Source: Macrostomum hystrix
Taxonomy: Eukaryota > Platyhelminthes > Macrostomidae
DNA length: 64,000 nucleotides
NCBI GenBank assembly: GCA_950097015.1
Contig: CATNEN010000029.1
Coordinates: 1,178,001-1,242,000, forward strand
Direction of reading: 5' to 3'
Shown here: one piece after another, positions 12,201 through 23,440 of the stretch
Layout: every line of letters begins with the position of its first letter
Numbering within the stretch: the stretch's first letter is position 1
The notes under the pieces: generated by a model
Seen by the model: the letters and a program-made list of their open reading frames with translations, nothing else
Told to the model about the DNA's origin: nothing
The model's database searches: none
Translations under genes and position numbers: made by a program

Positions 12201-15200
12201 GTAGCCTTCAGATGCTGCGGCTGTGCTGTTCTGTACATCTGTAGTTGCTGCACATCTGACCCAACTAGGGCAGGTGTCAATTATAGTCATAATCCAACCC
12301 GTCATATGGTCATAAACCTACCGGTCATTTTAGTCATAATTCCCAAAAAAGGGTCAATAAATTGAATCACAGACGCTAACAATTCCTATCCGCCTTACCT
12401 GAAGACGTACAGGCCGGGCAATGGCCCGCCATAGTCCAGGTTGAACACCTGATGCGGATTCAACAATTTGCGAAAGGCCGTGACCAGTTCAATGCCCTGG
12501 CAGCCGCCGCTTTTCACGTTGACCAGCACCAGCACGGGAGTGACGCCGTCAGGTATCATCTCCGGGTGCAGGTGGGGCAGCGGCAGCACCAGCAGCGGCT
12601 TATCGTCGAACCACTGGTCGCGCAGGACGCTGTAGGCCTGCTGCAGGCGGGCGGCGCTGCGGTACACTAGCACTAATGCGCCGTATTCGTAGTAGATCAC
12701 GTCTATGCTGTCCCATTTGTTCTCTGTCAGGCAATGCGATGGAATGTAGGGCTAGGTCAGTGGTCACAACCGACTGAAGACATTGTCAAAGCGCCCAGTC
12801 AAATTTATTTACTCTGTATCTGATCAACTCTACCATAGCTTCTATCATAAGGCTCCAATAGTTTTTTAAAGTTTCCGTCCTGAAGCTCTAAAAGCTTTCC
12901 CGCAAAAGTTCCAACAGCTTCCATACTGAATCTCACATAGCTTCCTTCCTGAATATCCCATAGCTTCCTTCCTGAATCTCCCATAGCTTCCTTCCTGAAT
13001 CTCCCATAGCTTCCTTCCTGAATCTCCCATAGCTTCCTTCCTGAATCTCCCATAGCTTCCTTCTTGAGTCTTCCATAGCTTCCTTCCTGAATCTCCCATA
13101 GCTTCCTTCCTGAATCTCCCATAGCTTCCTTCTTGAGTCTTCCATAGCTTCCTTCTTGAGTCTTCCATAGCTTCCCTCCTGAATCTCCCATAGCTTCCTT
13201 AGCTACAAACCTACATTAACGGCATCAGCACACTGGGCAAAAGCAATAGCAAAAACTCCCAATCGCAAAAGCAGCAACGCACCTGGGCCGAGCTTATCAA
13301 GCAGGATCTTCTCGTAGACCCTTTGCGACATGCCGCTCATCAGGTTACCAACGTACATGGCCGCGCCGGCCGGGGCGACACCACGCGAATCAGTCAGCGA
13401 TTGCACGTGGAAGCGAGTTAGGCGATACTGCCTAACAGAGTCGCGCTTTATAGCCGCGAGCAGCGGCATTAGGCGCTCGTCTCTGGCCAGCGGCCGCTGG
13501 GTTACAGTCCGGTCTAGGATGACCTCGACCAGTTCCAGGGTGGCCGGATCGACTCCGTCGGCGGAGCGCATGCGCTTAGCAGACGAGAGTAGCGCGTCGC
13601 CAGCTGTGGTATCCGAGCCGAGGACAACATCAACACTGCGGCCGCGGCAAGGCAGCCCGATGGGGTAGACACGGATGACGACGGGCGCGGAGGCGGCTGC
13701 GGCGGCGCCAGCGTTGCGGTAGCGGAGGACGACCGCCGGGCGCCGAGTGTCGTAGCGAAGCTGCTGGCGCACTGGGATGGAATCGTCGAATGGCCTCTCG
13801 CCGCAGTCCTTCTCAGAGTATTCGTGCACAGTGAAGCGGCTGGCGTCCTCGGCGATGTTGTAGGCGCGCAGGGCGCTCTCAGTCAGCTGGGCAACCGTGG
13901 TACTGCGCTGCATCGAAACCAGACGGTACAGACGGCGCTGGGCGGCGTAGTTGCCGTCGAAAACTTTAACCAGGTCTTCGCTGCCAGCGTCTGACTTGTC
14001 CTTCTGGCCGGGGCGGCGGCCCTGCGCCTGCTGCGGCTGCTGGTCCTGGGCGGAGGCGCCGATAGCGGCGGCATCTTCGCCGCGGGCGGAGTCGCCGCCA
14101 CTGCTGGACCAGTCTTCGCTGATGGTGCGGGCTGGATGGATGAAACGATTAGCGATAGATTGAGGCTCACAGTGATAGAAAACATCAAGTGTCGCTTTAT
14201 TGGCATTCTAAAGCAATTCCTTTGCGATACCAATCTAACCCGTTAGAAATTTCAGTGGACTACTAATCTAACTTATCAAAAAATTCTCTGGATTGCTAAA
14301 CTAGCTCATCAGTACATACAGAGGATTGCTAATCCAGCTCATCAGTACATACAGTGGATTGCTAATCTAACTCATCAGTACATACAGTGGATTGCTAATG
14401 CAACTCATCAGTACATACAGTGGATTGCTAATCCAACTCATCAGTACATACAGTGGATTGCTAATCCAACTCATCAGTACATAGTGGATTGCTAATCTAA
14501 CTCATCAGTACATACAGTGGATTGCTAATCTAACTCATCAGTACATACAGTGGATTGCTAATCCAACTCATCAGTACATAGTGGATTGCTAATGCAACTC
14601 ATCAGTACATACAGTGGATTGCTAATGCAACTCATCAGTACATACAGTGGATTGCTAATGCAACTCATCAGTACATACAGTGGATTGCTAATCCAGCTCA
14701 TCAGTACATACAGTGGATTGCTAATGCAACTCATCAGTACATACAGTGGATTGCTAATGCAACTCATCAGTACATACAGTGGATTGCTAATGCAACTCAT
14801 CAGTACATACAGTGGATTGCTAATCCAGCTCATCAGTACATACAGTGGATTGCTAATGCAACTCATCAGTACATACAGTGGATTGCTAATCCAGCTCATC
14901 AGTACATAGTGGATTGCTAATGCAACTCATCAGTACATACAGTGGATTGCTAATCCAGCTCATCAGTACATACAGTGGATTGCTAATGCAACTCATCAGT
15001 ACATACAGTGGATTGCTAATCCAACTCATCAGTACATACAGTGGATTGCTAATCTAACTCATCAGTACATACAGTGGATTGCTAATCCAACTCATCAGTA
15101 CATACAGTGGATTGCTAATCCAACTCATCAGTACATAGTGGATTGCTAATCTAACTCATCAGTACATACAGTGGATTGCTAATCTAACTCATCAGTACAT

Positions 15201-18200
15201 ACAGTGGATTGCTAATCCAACTCATCAGTACATAGTGGATTGCTAATGCAACTCATCAGTACATACAGTGGATAATATAAGCCAATTAAAACACTGTGGA
15301 TTGCCAGACTACCTTTGTGCTATTGTGCATTGTGAAATAAAGCATGTAGCAATGCGAGTGCAGTCTGCCTCAAGAGAGCTGGATGGGGGTAAATTGTTAT
15401 TGATGATGTCCTACAGACATCAATGGGCCAAGGAAGTTCCAGATTTAAGACGCGCGCCAATATTTTCATTGTTGGCAAAATTTAGAACATTCAGATGGGC
15501 TGATGAATAAACCTTTATTAACTGGGCTGTACTGTAGTATATCAGCTTGCAACAGAATGTGAAGCGAACACTGAGCTGAAGGAAAATATGCTATTTTTGT
15601 CACATTTCGTCCGCTTTTAGCAGCTGCAAAACTGCATTGAATTTAATCAGCGATAATTTCAGATAAATCTCCAATGCATAAGACTGAGATTAGATAGACT
15701 CGACTTGATCTGACTACGGTGGAGCTGCTTAAGCCTCGGATCAAGGAAGCAAAGCATGCAGCACCTGGGAGCCTAATCTGTCTGCGCTTGCGTACTAAAA
15801 GCTGTCATCCTCTGCTTTATTGCAGCACCGAGCTAATCCATTATGTCGGATCACGAGACGTGTATATATACATGTATGCATTACTAAGTTTAGTTATATA
15901 AATATACAAACATGTGCGCATTATAAAACCATGTGCCATGAGAGTTCGGAATCTGTGTCCAAGCATGACATAAGAGTTCGGAATCTGTGTCCAGGTGTGC
16001 CATGAGAGTTCGGAATCTGTGTCCAGGCATGACATAAGAGTTCGGAATCTGTGTCCAAGCATGACATAAGAGTTCGGAATCTGTGTCCAGGTGTGCCATG
16101 AGAGTTCGGAATCTGTGTCCAGGCATGACATAAGAGTTCGGAATCTGTGTCCAGGCATGACATAAGAGTTCGGAATCTGTGTCCAAGCATGACATAAGAG
16201 TTCGGAATCTGTGTCCAGGTGTGCCATACGAGTAAGAGCTCGGAATCTGTGTCCAGGTGTGCCATAAGAGTTCGGAATCTGTGTCCAAGCATGACATAAG
16301 AGTTCGGAATCTGTGTCCAGGTGTGCCATGAGAAGTCCGGAATCTGTGTCCAGGTGTGCCATTAGAGTTCGGAATCTGTGTCCAAGCATGACAAAAGAGT
16401 TCGGAATCTGTGTCCAAGCATGACATAAGAGTTCAGAATCTGTGTCCAAGCATGACATAAGAGTTCGGAATCTGTGTCCAGGTGTGCCATGAGAGTACAG
16501 AATCTGTGTCCAGGTGCGCCATAAGAGTACAGAATCTGTGTCCAGGTAAGCCATAAGAGTTCGGAATCTGTGTCCAGGTGTGCCATAAGAGTACAGAATC
16601 TGTGTCCAGGTGTGCCATGAGAGTTCGGAATCTGTGTCAAGGTGTGCCATTAGAGTTCGGAATCTGTGTCCAAGCATGACAAAAGAGTTCGGAATCTGTG
16701 TCCAAGCATGACAAAAGAGTTCGGAATCTGTGTCCAAGCATGACATAAGAGTTCAGAATCTGTGTCCAAGCATGACATAAGAGTTCGGAATCTGTGTCCA
16801 GGTGTGCCATGAGAGTACAGAATCTGTGTCCAGGTGTGCCATAAGAGTACAGAATCTGTGTCCAGGTGTGCCATGAGAGTTCGGAATCTGTGTCAAGGTG
16901 TGCCATTAGAGTTCGGAATCTGTGTCCAAGCATGACAAAAGAGTTCGGAATCTGTGTCCAAGCATGACATAAGAGTTCGGAATCTGTGTCCAAGCATGAC
17001 ATAAGAGTTCGGAATCTGTGTCCAGGTGTGCCATGAGAGTACAGAATCTGTGTCCAGGTAAGCCATAAGAGCTCGGAATCTGTGTCCAGGTAAGCCATAA
17101 GAGTTCGGAGTCTGTGTCCAGGTGTGCCATAAGAGTACAGAATCTGTGTCCAGGTAAGCCATAAGAGTTCGGAATCTGTGTCCAGGTGTGCCATAAGAGT
17201 ACAGAATCTGTGTCCAGGTGTGCCATAAGAGTACAGAATCTGTGTCCAGGTAAGCCATAAGAGTTCGGAATCTGTGTCCAGGTAAGCCATAAGAGTTCGG
17301 AATCTGTGTCCAGGTAAGCCATAAGAGTACAGAATCTGTGTCCAGGTAAGCCATAAGAGTTCGGTATCTGTATTCAGGTGTCTGTATCCAGGTGTATTAA
17401 AAGTTTAGAATCTAGTTGTCCAAGGTGTAGGTTTCTAAACACAACAGATCGTTCTAATTTTTGCACGCATCAATTATTGTACACTTTATTAGATTTTTCG
17501 ATAGATCTGTGATTCAATAAGCCTAATTTATTTAAGCAAGTAACATATTTTTTCAAAGAAGTACAACACATTGTGCACTGCATATAAAGTGTGTAGGGTC
17601 GCACTCGAGTGTATGTGTGTTGGTTTGTTTCAAACTAGGTTGGTAAGTGATTTGACTGACTGAGGTGACGAAAAGGTAATTTAGTTTCCTTTTGGATTAA
17701 CGAAAAGCTCAGATTGTAACTGAATGCACAATATAGATTTTATACTGAGAATATGCACTGGTCTCCGAAATGTATCCTATTTTGTGCTTAAATAAAAGGG
17801 ACAATTAAAAAATACACAGTAAAAGATTTGAGAAGTCATTGATAATCCGTTGCATAATACAAAGTACAGAGATTTCTCTCTAAAAGTGCACCTGCCTGAC
17901 TGGGCTAGGCAGAGATAGGTGAATAGGATAGAAAAAGACGGCACAACAAATATCTGGCGACTGAAGATCCACTGGACTAGGCTTAAACAGGCTAGTTATT
18001 AATTAATGGATAAGAATAGGGACTGTTGGAAGATAGAGACGGATAAAGGGACAGACAACAGGCGTTGATTTAGTGTCATGCAGATTATACTGGATAGAGA
18101 CGAATAGAGAACAGTTTAGAGAATGAATAGGAAAATTAGGACAACACACAATCTCCTTACCTGGCAGGGCAGCTGTGACAATATCGAGGGGGGGCAATTA

Positions 18201-20257
18201 GCGAGAAATATAACAATATTTATTTATAGAAATATAAGCTTACAGTACAGCAATAGATATTGTGAAGAAGTGAAATTTTAGAAACAAGGCGGAGACAGAC
18301 TTGTCGAAAGAGAGAAAGGAAGAGAGCCTGGGTGTCACCGTTCAACGAATCACAAGATTTGGTTATCTAAAGAAGGAAGCTAAAGTAATAGATCCAAAAT
18401 CAAGAATATAAATGAAAACCTCCAATAGTTAAGTGTGCGCACTAAAATTTTAATAGAAATTGGATGCCAAGCATCTCCGAATGGCACTTTAACAGCTTTC
18501 CGAATTTAGATTTATATACTACTTTATCTTGGAATATTCAATATTCGATTCTAAGATTCTCAAAACGTCTATCTTGTACATGATGCGCATTTAAAAGAAA
18601 TTAAAAGGCCCTAGCTCTCACATGTGTTGCGACGCTGCAGGCCGAAGATCTTGTCCAACGGAATGTCCGTCCTGGGCAGCGTGACGGCGCTAGGCGGCAG
18701 CAGGATCTCGCCCAGGATACCAAAGTTGCAGTCGAACGGCACGGCGCGGTAGCAGCCGGCGTGAGCAGCCAGGCCGCACCATTCGCAGCGATAGCCGCTG
18801 AGGCACTCGGAGCTCCAGCAGGTGCGCTTGCACACCGCGCACTTGGAGTTGCCTGGCAGGTTGCCTTCGCGCCAGTGATGATAGTGGTTCTGGAAAAAAC
18901 AGAGGAGTACCTTAACTAGCATAGTAGTATACTAAAACCAGAGGGGTACCATAACTAGTCTAGTATACTAAAACCAGAGGGGTACCTTAACTAGTCTAGT
19001 ATACTTTAAAACTCAAAAGGGTTATCAGAACTAGTCTAGTATACTATAAAATACAAAGGGGGCATCAGAACTAGTCTAGTATACTATAAAATACAAAGGG
19101 GGTACCTTAACTAGTCTAGTATACTATAAATCACAAAGGGGGCATCAGAACTAGTCTAGTATACTATAAAATACAAAGGGGGTACCTTAACTAGTCTAGT
19201 ATACTATAAATCACAAAGGGGGCATCAGAACTAGTCTAGTATACTATAAAATACATAGGGGGTACCTTAACTAGTCTAGTATACTAAAAAACAGAGGGGT
19301 ACCTTAACTAGTCTAGTATACTTTAAAACTCAAAAGGGTTATCAGAACTAGTCTAGTATACTATAAAATACAAAGGGGGCATCAGAACTAGTCTAGTATA
19401 CTATAAAATACAAAGGGGGTACCTTAACTAGTCTAGTATACTATAAATCACAAAGGGGGCATCAGAACTAGTCTAGTATACTATAAAATACAAAGGGGGT
19501 ACCTTAACTAGTCTAGTATACTATAAATCACAAAGGGGGCATCAGAACTAGTCTAGTATGCCATAAAATACAAAGGGGTACCTTAACTAGTCAAGTATAG
19601 AATAAAACAGAGGGGTGCCAAACTAATGTACAATCATAAAAAGCCTTTTTCATGAGCAGCTAGTGAGCCTAGCAACCAATTAGCACTCACCTGATGGGTG
19701 CCAGGATAAAAAGTGGCGCACTCCTTGCAGTCGTTAGTGACAAAGTCCTGACACTCGAGATGGCAGTAGTACTCGCATACTGCAAACAATTCGATTAAGT
19801 TAAAAACAACATTTATTTAAAAAGTTTCAATCAAAACAAGTTATCTCCACTCACTCTCGCATCGAACAGCGGGAAAATCTTCCAATCTTTTGCGGCAGAC
19901 GTTGCAGAATTTGCGCTTAAAATGGCCCGGATCGCTCCAACAGTGCGACACTGGCACCGTCACGAGGCTCGGCGCCAGTGTTGAGCAGGGCGACAGCACT
20001 GATTTTAAGCATCGGTCGTGCACAGTGAATGAGCACAGGCTGCAGATGAAGCCCTGTGACAGCAAGCCCCAAAGCATCTCGGCACAGTGATGACAGTAGG
20101 TTGGCCGGTGAAATGTCTTCTTAATGAAAGTGTGGCCATGGCCAGCGGCTGAGGCGTCCTCAGACTCGCAGGCATCTGTGCCACCGTTTCTGTCCGAAGT
20201 GTCCAGAGGTGGAGCAGCTTCAGCCAGTGAGGCGGCTGCTACTTCTGTTGAAGACAT
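3241..20257 (-). CDS. DGKQ: Diacylglycerol kinase theta, 10 exons, 974 residues
   Basis: Phosphorylates diacylglycerol to phosphatidic acid and so ends DAG signalling. Exons (minus strand): 20257-19855, 19779-19691, 18889-18622, 14131-13283, 12723-12399, 10378-10136, 9077-8944, 6808-6465, 5923-5840, 3426-3241; total 2925 nt, all GT-AG, phases agree at every junction. Domains: C1 at about 42-91, a second C1 at 106-156, a third C1 at 165-218 (HHWREGNLP), a Ras-association/PH-like region in exon 4, catalytic domain with NPHQVF and CGGDGTVGW (glycine-rich loop at about 655-662; LGTGNDL follows), then the accessory domain ([21 protein letters not shown]-type block, VDGEPWVQ-like end). Three C1 domains before the kinase identify the theta class; the human protein is 942 residues. 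The start is the first in-frame ATG, giving a short acidic N-terminus before C1. Eight of nine introns hold minisatellites; only the 75-bp first intron lacks one. No frame damage seen. Confidence 0.95.
3445..3500 (-). mobile_element. tRNA-derived SINE end fragment
   Basis: The segment tgggattcgaactctcgacc reads on the minus strand as a tRNA-like B box with flanks, as in the full SINEs at 6885 and 49540. It lies in DGKQ intron 9, some 20 bp upstream (gene sense) of the last exon, and directly borders the 21-bp array at 3548. Confidence 0.5.
3548..4135. repeat. 21-bp minisatellite in DGKQ intron 9
   Basis: About 27 units of 21 bp built on gaagtagactgctcaatctg. Because the unit is a multiple of three, all frames stay open and give false serine/leucine/glutamine-rich proteins on both strands. 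The distal part (3930-4100) is a diverged duplicated block. Confidence 0.96.
4855..5437. repeat. Second 21-bp minisatellite in DGKQ intron 9
   Basis: About 27 units of 21 bp containing ggataacatgatctgaggg, unrelated in sequence to the neighbouring 21-bp array at 3548. The open frames on the minus strand (HPQIMLS and SSDHVIP repeats) are by-products of the period. Between the two arrays (4136-4854) is plain intron sequence with no supported feature. Confidence 0.96.
6095..6365. repeat. About 51-bp tandem repeat in DGKQ intron 8
   Basis: Five to six units of roughly 51 bp, each with gacaagaca, acctcactcc and cactcgaacacgc blocks. It fills much of the 541-bp intron between the exons ending at 6465 and starting at 5923. 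Confidence 0.88.
6885..7152 (-). mobile_element. tRNA-derived SINE, family A
   Basis: On the minus strand the order is a tRNA-like head (gtagcttactggttagagcg as A-box region, ggtttgattcc as B box), then a core containing ttaactctgtatagcttcag and agctgttaaatgggtaccag, then a tail around tgatggact. Similar copies lie at 11995, 21905, 32050, 43565 and 49540. The core resembles conserved SINE cores known across marine invertebrates (possibly the MetaSINE group; family name not verified). The head end runs straight into the 20-bp array at 7153. Confidence 0.8.
7153..8300. repeat. 20-bp minisatellite in DGKQ intron 7
   Basis: About 58 units of 20 bp, consensus tactaggctacaacccctcc, with variants tacaatgctacaacccctcc and ...acctctcc in recurring order. 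The unit contains the reverse complement of the SINE head end (cf. gttgtagcctagtgg at 11998-12012), and the array starts at the head of the SINE ending at 7152. Confidence 0.97.
8301..8943. other. Remainder of DGKQ intron 7
   Basis: AT-rich intron sequence with a short run of atcaatcaat at about 8611-8635. No other feature could be supported. Confidence 0.6.
9295..10045. repeat. 28-bp minisatellite in DGKQ intron 6
   Basis: About 26 units of 28 bp with cccaaatcatcccatctgaa as the core and a variable end (gtctaa, gtgaaa, gtttaa). It occupies most of the intron between the exons ending at 10136 and starting at 9077. Confidence 0.97.
10465..10795 (-). repeat. 35-bp minisatellite with splice-site-like units
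   Basis: About nine units of 35 bp in DGKQ intron 5, some 90-410 nt upstream of exon 6 (gene sense). On the sense (minus) strand each unit reads ctgat, ctcctctctcag, gtgagatcc, that is a branch-point-like motif, pyrimidine tract, CAG, and a strong donor with no exon between. See the finding on recursive splicing. Confidence 0.95.
10796..11994. other. GC- and GA-rich part of DGKQ intron 5
   Basis: Higher GC than neighbouring introns, with a CAG run at about 11417-11445 and GA runs at about 11165 and 11607. The plus frame at 10761-10967 begins inside the array and looks non-coding. No promoter or RNA gene could be supported. Confidence 0.5.
11995..12285 (+). mobile_element. tRNA-derived SINE, family A, best full copy
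   Basis: Head gttgtagcctagtggcctag (A-box region), B-box-like gggctcgaatcc, then the core ttcacccagctgttaaatgg and gtaccagcatcagctg, then tccatggactggacagccgt and a tail ending cccaactagggcaggtg. It is the plus-strand counterpart of the copy at 6885-7152 and lies in DGKQ intron 5 opposite to gene sense. Confidence 0.82.
12895..13200. repeat. 23-bp minisatellite in DGKQ intron 4
   Basis: About 13 units of 23 bp with cttccttcctgaatctccca; a subset carries cttcttgagtcttcc. The period is not a multiple of three, so open frames cycle through a 23-residue pattern; these are artefacts. Confidence 0.96.
14270..15272. repeat. 33-bp minisatellite in DGKQ intron 3
   Basis: About 30 units of 33 bp based on ggattgctaatccaactcat plus cagtacatacagt. 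A 29-bp variant lacking acag recurs at intervals, which suggests block duplication of several units. Open frames of 107-113 residues on both strands come from the period. Confidence 0.97.
15273..15934. other. Spacer between two arrays in DGKQ intron 3
   Basis: Unique sequence between the 33-bp and 32-bp arrays. Short plus-strand frames (15268-15510, 15719-15901) have no recognisable similarity and lie inside an intron of a minus-strand gene. Nothing else could be supported. Confidence 0.55.
15935..17400. repeat. 32-bp minisatellite in DGKQ intron 3
   Basis: About 45 units of 32 bp with gagttcggaatctgtgtcca. Three subtypes differ in the linker (agcatgacata, ggtgtgccata, ggtaagccata). Subtypes are grouped: agcatgaca units on the left, ggtaagcc units on the right. 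Long minus-strand frames rich in LDTDSELL and GHRFRTL are artefacts. Confidence 0.97.
17401..18621. other. Left part of DGKQ intron 3 next to exon 3
   Basis: Unique AT-rich sequence, no element or gene recognised. The small minus frame at 18003-18197 is unsupported. Confidence 0.55.
18895..19620. repeat. 40-bp minisatellite in DGKQ intron 2
   Basis: About 18 units of 40 bp containing ctagtctagtatactataaa. Unit types alternate (ggcatcagaa against ggtacctta), and the same series of types appears twice about 300-340 bp apart, again showing block duplication. It fills nearly all of the 801-bp intron. Confidence 0.96.
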
Positions 20258-21360
20258 AATTTTCGGATTTTACCCAAGGCTGGCTAGAGAGGGACGAGAG
20301 CAAAATTCGTCTTGAACCGGGTAGTTACGCTCTTTCCAGATAGGGGACTGTCTAGATATGCAGTGCCGAAGCTGGTTGTCAAACTTTGTGCTGCATATGG
20401 CTTGTCTAAAATGTTTTTAGATGTGTTATTTAAAATGGATTGCTTCCTAAACATTTGCAATTTTTTATATCCTAATTAAGTAACTAATTGAATAAGTCTT
20501 ATCACAATGAGGGCTGTAAAGGACTGAAGATAGCTTGCCAAACACATTTTACCTATTTATTTTAGGACATGGTACACAACTAAAATATATACCAAGAATC
20601 ATAGTTATGACTGGACCAAATGACAGAAGCTCCATACTTTTCAACTTCTATTATTGGATTAAGTAAAGTACACCTTAGTATCACTAAGTGTTCAGATTTG
20701 TGTTTGCTAGTAAAAGCTAGATAAATGGCACTAATTTTACTTGCATAAGTTGTTAGAGTTATAAAAATATTTATGTATAGCAAACATTTTTGATAAACAT
20801 AGCTCAAAGAAACATAAAATAAAATCTGAGCTACAGAATATAAGTTATCCAAAGGTTTAATAATTAATATATATATTTGTCGTTTTTTCTTTTAATTGTT
20901 AGCATTTTTCTTTTTTTATTAGTTATATTTAAGTTCTATATTAAATTTCTATAGTTCTAATTATAACAAACGACATATCATATTTATATGTTACAAAGAA
21001 AGATACAATAGATAATGAAAAAACAGATAATGGAATGGTTGAAAAATGCAACACTTGTTAGTCACAATGGTGACATTGTTATTTCTTGCTTAAAAAATAA
21101 AAATATTGTTAATATTGTGAAAATGTATAACTACTAGCAATCTTCAGCTAGCTATAAATACGAGTAGATTCCCCAAGCTAATAGCTAGATTTATCGATTT
21201 AATTTTTGAGTCATTCTAAGCCCAGTTTGGCAACTATTTAAAGGCAGAGACTAAACTCAAATTACTACTATATCAACTAGGCCTACTTATGCAGTTATAT
21301 ACTTACTTAACATTCAAATGAGTACTCTATAAAATAGAATTAAAAAAGTTTCATTTAAAA
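20258..21360. other. Upstream region of DGKQ, AT-rich, no gene seen
   Basis: 5' flank of the kinase gene. Strongly AT-rich from 20400 on. The minus frame at 20580-20852 shows no family signature. No TATA box or other promoter element could be assigned with confidence. Confidence 0.5.
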
Positions 21361-21715
21361 CAAGGGGTTGGCAAACTTATTGGCTAGCGGGCCAAAGAGA
21401 GAACCTTAAAGACCACAGCGGGCCGCACTGACTTTAGAAATGTGAGACAGGGGAGAGATGAGACAGTGTAGAGATGAGACAGGGGAGAGATGAGACAAGG
21501 GAGAGATGAGACAAGGGAGAAATGAGACATGGGAGAGATGAGACACCAGGAGAGATGAGACAGGGGAGAGATAAGACAGGGTAGAGATGAGACTGGGGAG
21601 ATGAGATAGGGGAGAGATGAGACAGGATACTGTAGGTGTTGGAAGGGGCAATGGGCCGGATTTGGGAGCTTCGAGGGCTATAACTGGCCTGCGGGCCGGA
21701 GTTTGCCAACCCCTG
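21361..21715. mobile_element. hAT-type non-autonomous element with 8-bp target duplication
   Basis: Ends are caaggggttggcaaact on the left and the reverse complement caggggttggcaaact on the right, typical of hAT elements. Flanks atttaaaa (21353-21360) and atttaaac (21716-21723) form a 7-of-8 target duplication. The 355-bp interior holds about 13 units of a 14-bp repeat (gagatgagacaggg) at 21450-21630 and no transposase. A fragment of the same element lies at 24424-24482. Confidence 0.85.
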
Positions 21716-21904
21716 ATTTAAACTCTTGATTGCAAAGACATATTTATCACATCACTGTCAGACTGCTTTTGTCTTCATATCCTCAAAATATTTTGATTTT
21801 GAAAATACCATAACACTTAATGTATTTATACTAGGCCTATTTAAAATCTGATAAATTAGAATTATTATATGAACATTTTTTATCAACATAACATACCACA
21901 TCCA

Positions 21905-22070
21905 GTCCTAATTACCCTATCTAATACTGGTACCCATTTAACAGCTGGGTGAACTGAAGCAATACAGAGTTGTGTCTTACTAAATGACACAAATTGCTCT
22001 AGTGGGAGTTAAACACTAACCTTCAAGATGAGCCCAATGCTCTAACCACTAAGCTACAACCCCTTTTCAA
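21905..22070 (-). mobile_element. tRNA-derived SINE, family A, partial
   Basis: Carries the core ctggtacccatttaacagct and gggtgaactgaagcaatac, then acaaattgctct and the diverged tRNA-like head ending ccactaagctacaaccc. The tail side is truncated near 21905. Confidence 0.72.
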
Positions 22071-22953
22071 ATTATTAAAAAGCTTGTCAAGAACAAAATT
22101 TGTAAACAACTTAAAAGCTTTTTTAATAAATTGCTAGTAATTTTTTTAGCTAGAGGCTAAAAGTTAGAGTTTGTTTTTAGTTTTATATATATTTTTAAAT
22201 ATATAAAAATGGTGACTACATACAACATGCATACATAATGTACATATATACATAATATACATAATACATAATTTTTCTTAAAATACAAAATACATAATAC
22301 ATAATACATAATACATAATACAAATATACATAAAAATATACATTATACATTTAGTTTTAGAGTTAGTTTTTTTGTTAGAGGCTAATAAATGTTTAACAGC
22401 AAATATAGCTCTACATAGAACCCTTAATTGTATCTGCTACTACCTAAATTTCTTATTTGACTACCAGAAATGCAAATGGTCGCCTAGCTTTTTTTCTTAC
22501 TGAATACTCACCTATATATGGAAGTTGTGGTGCAAAATAGGCATAACTGGGTTATGTCTTTCTAACATAATTTATGATTTATACTTTATAATAATTTACA
22601 TATTATTAGCCATAATTTACACTTTTAGCCATCTATCTAAGTTACAAGTTCATTTGAGTGTAAGTGATTGGCATGCACCTTAGAAATTATGGTGTGCATT
22701 AAAACAAGTTCAAATATTTCATTAACACCCTATAGCTGTGAATTATACAAAAAGTAGCTGTAACAGTTTTGTAAATAAAAACCTATGAAAACTGTGTAAC
22801 ATATCATAGTGCTATTTGAATCTAATCAGAGGCTAATAACTTAAAGAAAATATATTGTTTTGTTAGTAATAGTAAACTAAAAATTTTTTTTTAAATTACA
22901 CTCTAAAAAGTCAAATAAACTTGTTAATATGAGCTTATAACTATATATATATT
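22071..22953. other. AT-rich intergenic stretch
   Basis: Contains a simple (acataat)n run at about 22210-22340. No gene or element recognised. Confidence 0.55.
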
Positions 22954-23440
22954 TGGTCCCAGGTCATTTCGGTGACAAGACATTTCGGTGACAGTCATTT
23001 CGGTGACAACTCAAGTCATTTCAGTGACACAATTGGTCAGATTGGTGACAACTATTTTTGCACCTAAATATGCTAAAAAACTGCCTTCCATTTTAACTAT
23101 ACACACATAAAATATTAATTAAAAAATGCTAAAAGTATTAATAAGAAGCTGCATCGCTCTGATTAAGTCTGGGTTTTACTTTAAATGAGTTAAATTATTA
23201 AATTATTTAATGAGTAGCCAATAGTTTCAATAGTTATTTGTTCCTAATTAAATGTGTATAAAAATCATTTTTCAAGTTTTGGATTGACAAGGCGAGTGCA
23301 GGCTTTAAACAGCTGCTGGATTGTGGAAGGCAGTTTTCTCAGCATATTTAGGTGCAAAAATAGTTGTCACCGAACTGACCAATTCTGTCACCGAAATGAC
23401 TGTCACCAAAATGTCTTGTCACCGAAATGACCCGGGACCA
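22954..23440. mobile_element. 487-bp inverted-repeat element (MITE-like)
   Basis: Left arm 22954-23091 and right arm 23325-23440 are inverted copies. They begin tggtccc / gggacca and carry repeated catttcggtgaca boxes followed by tgcacctaaatatgct. The centre (23092-23324) is AT-rich and non-coding. Flanking TATATAT-type sequence makes a TA target plausible. Confidence 0.85.

Noticed and set aside
15841-17354. Overlapping minus-strand frames of 120-300 residues with TWTQIPNS repeats
   Set aside because: Artefacts of the 32-bp array within a DGKQ intron; three frames show the same cyclic pattern.
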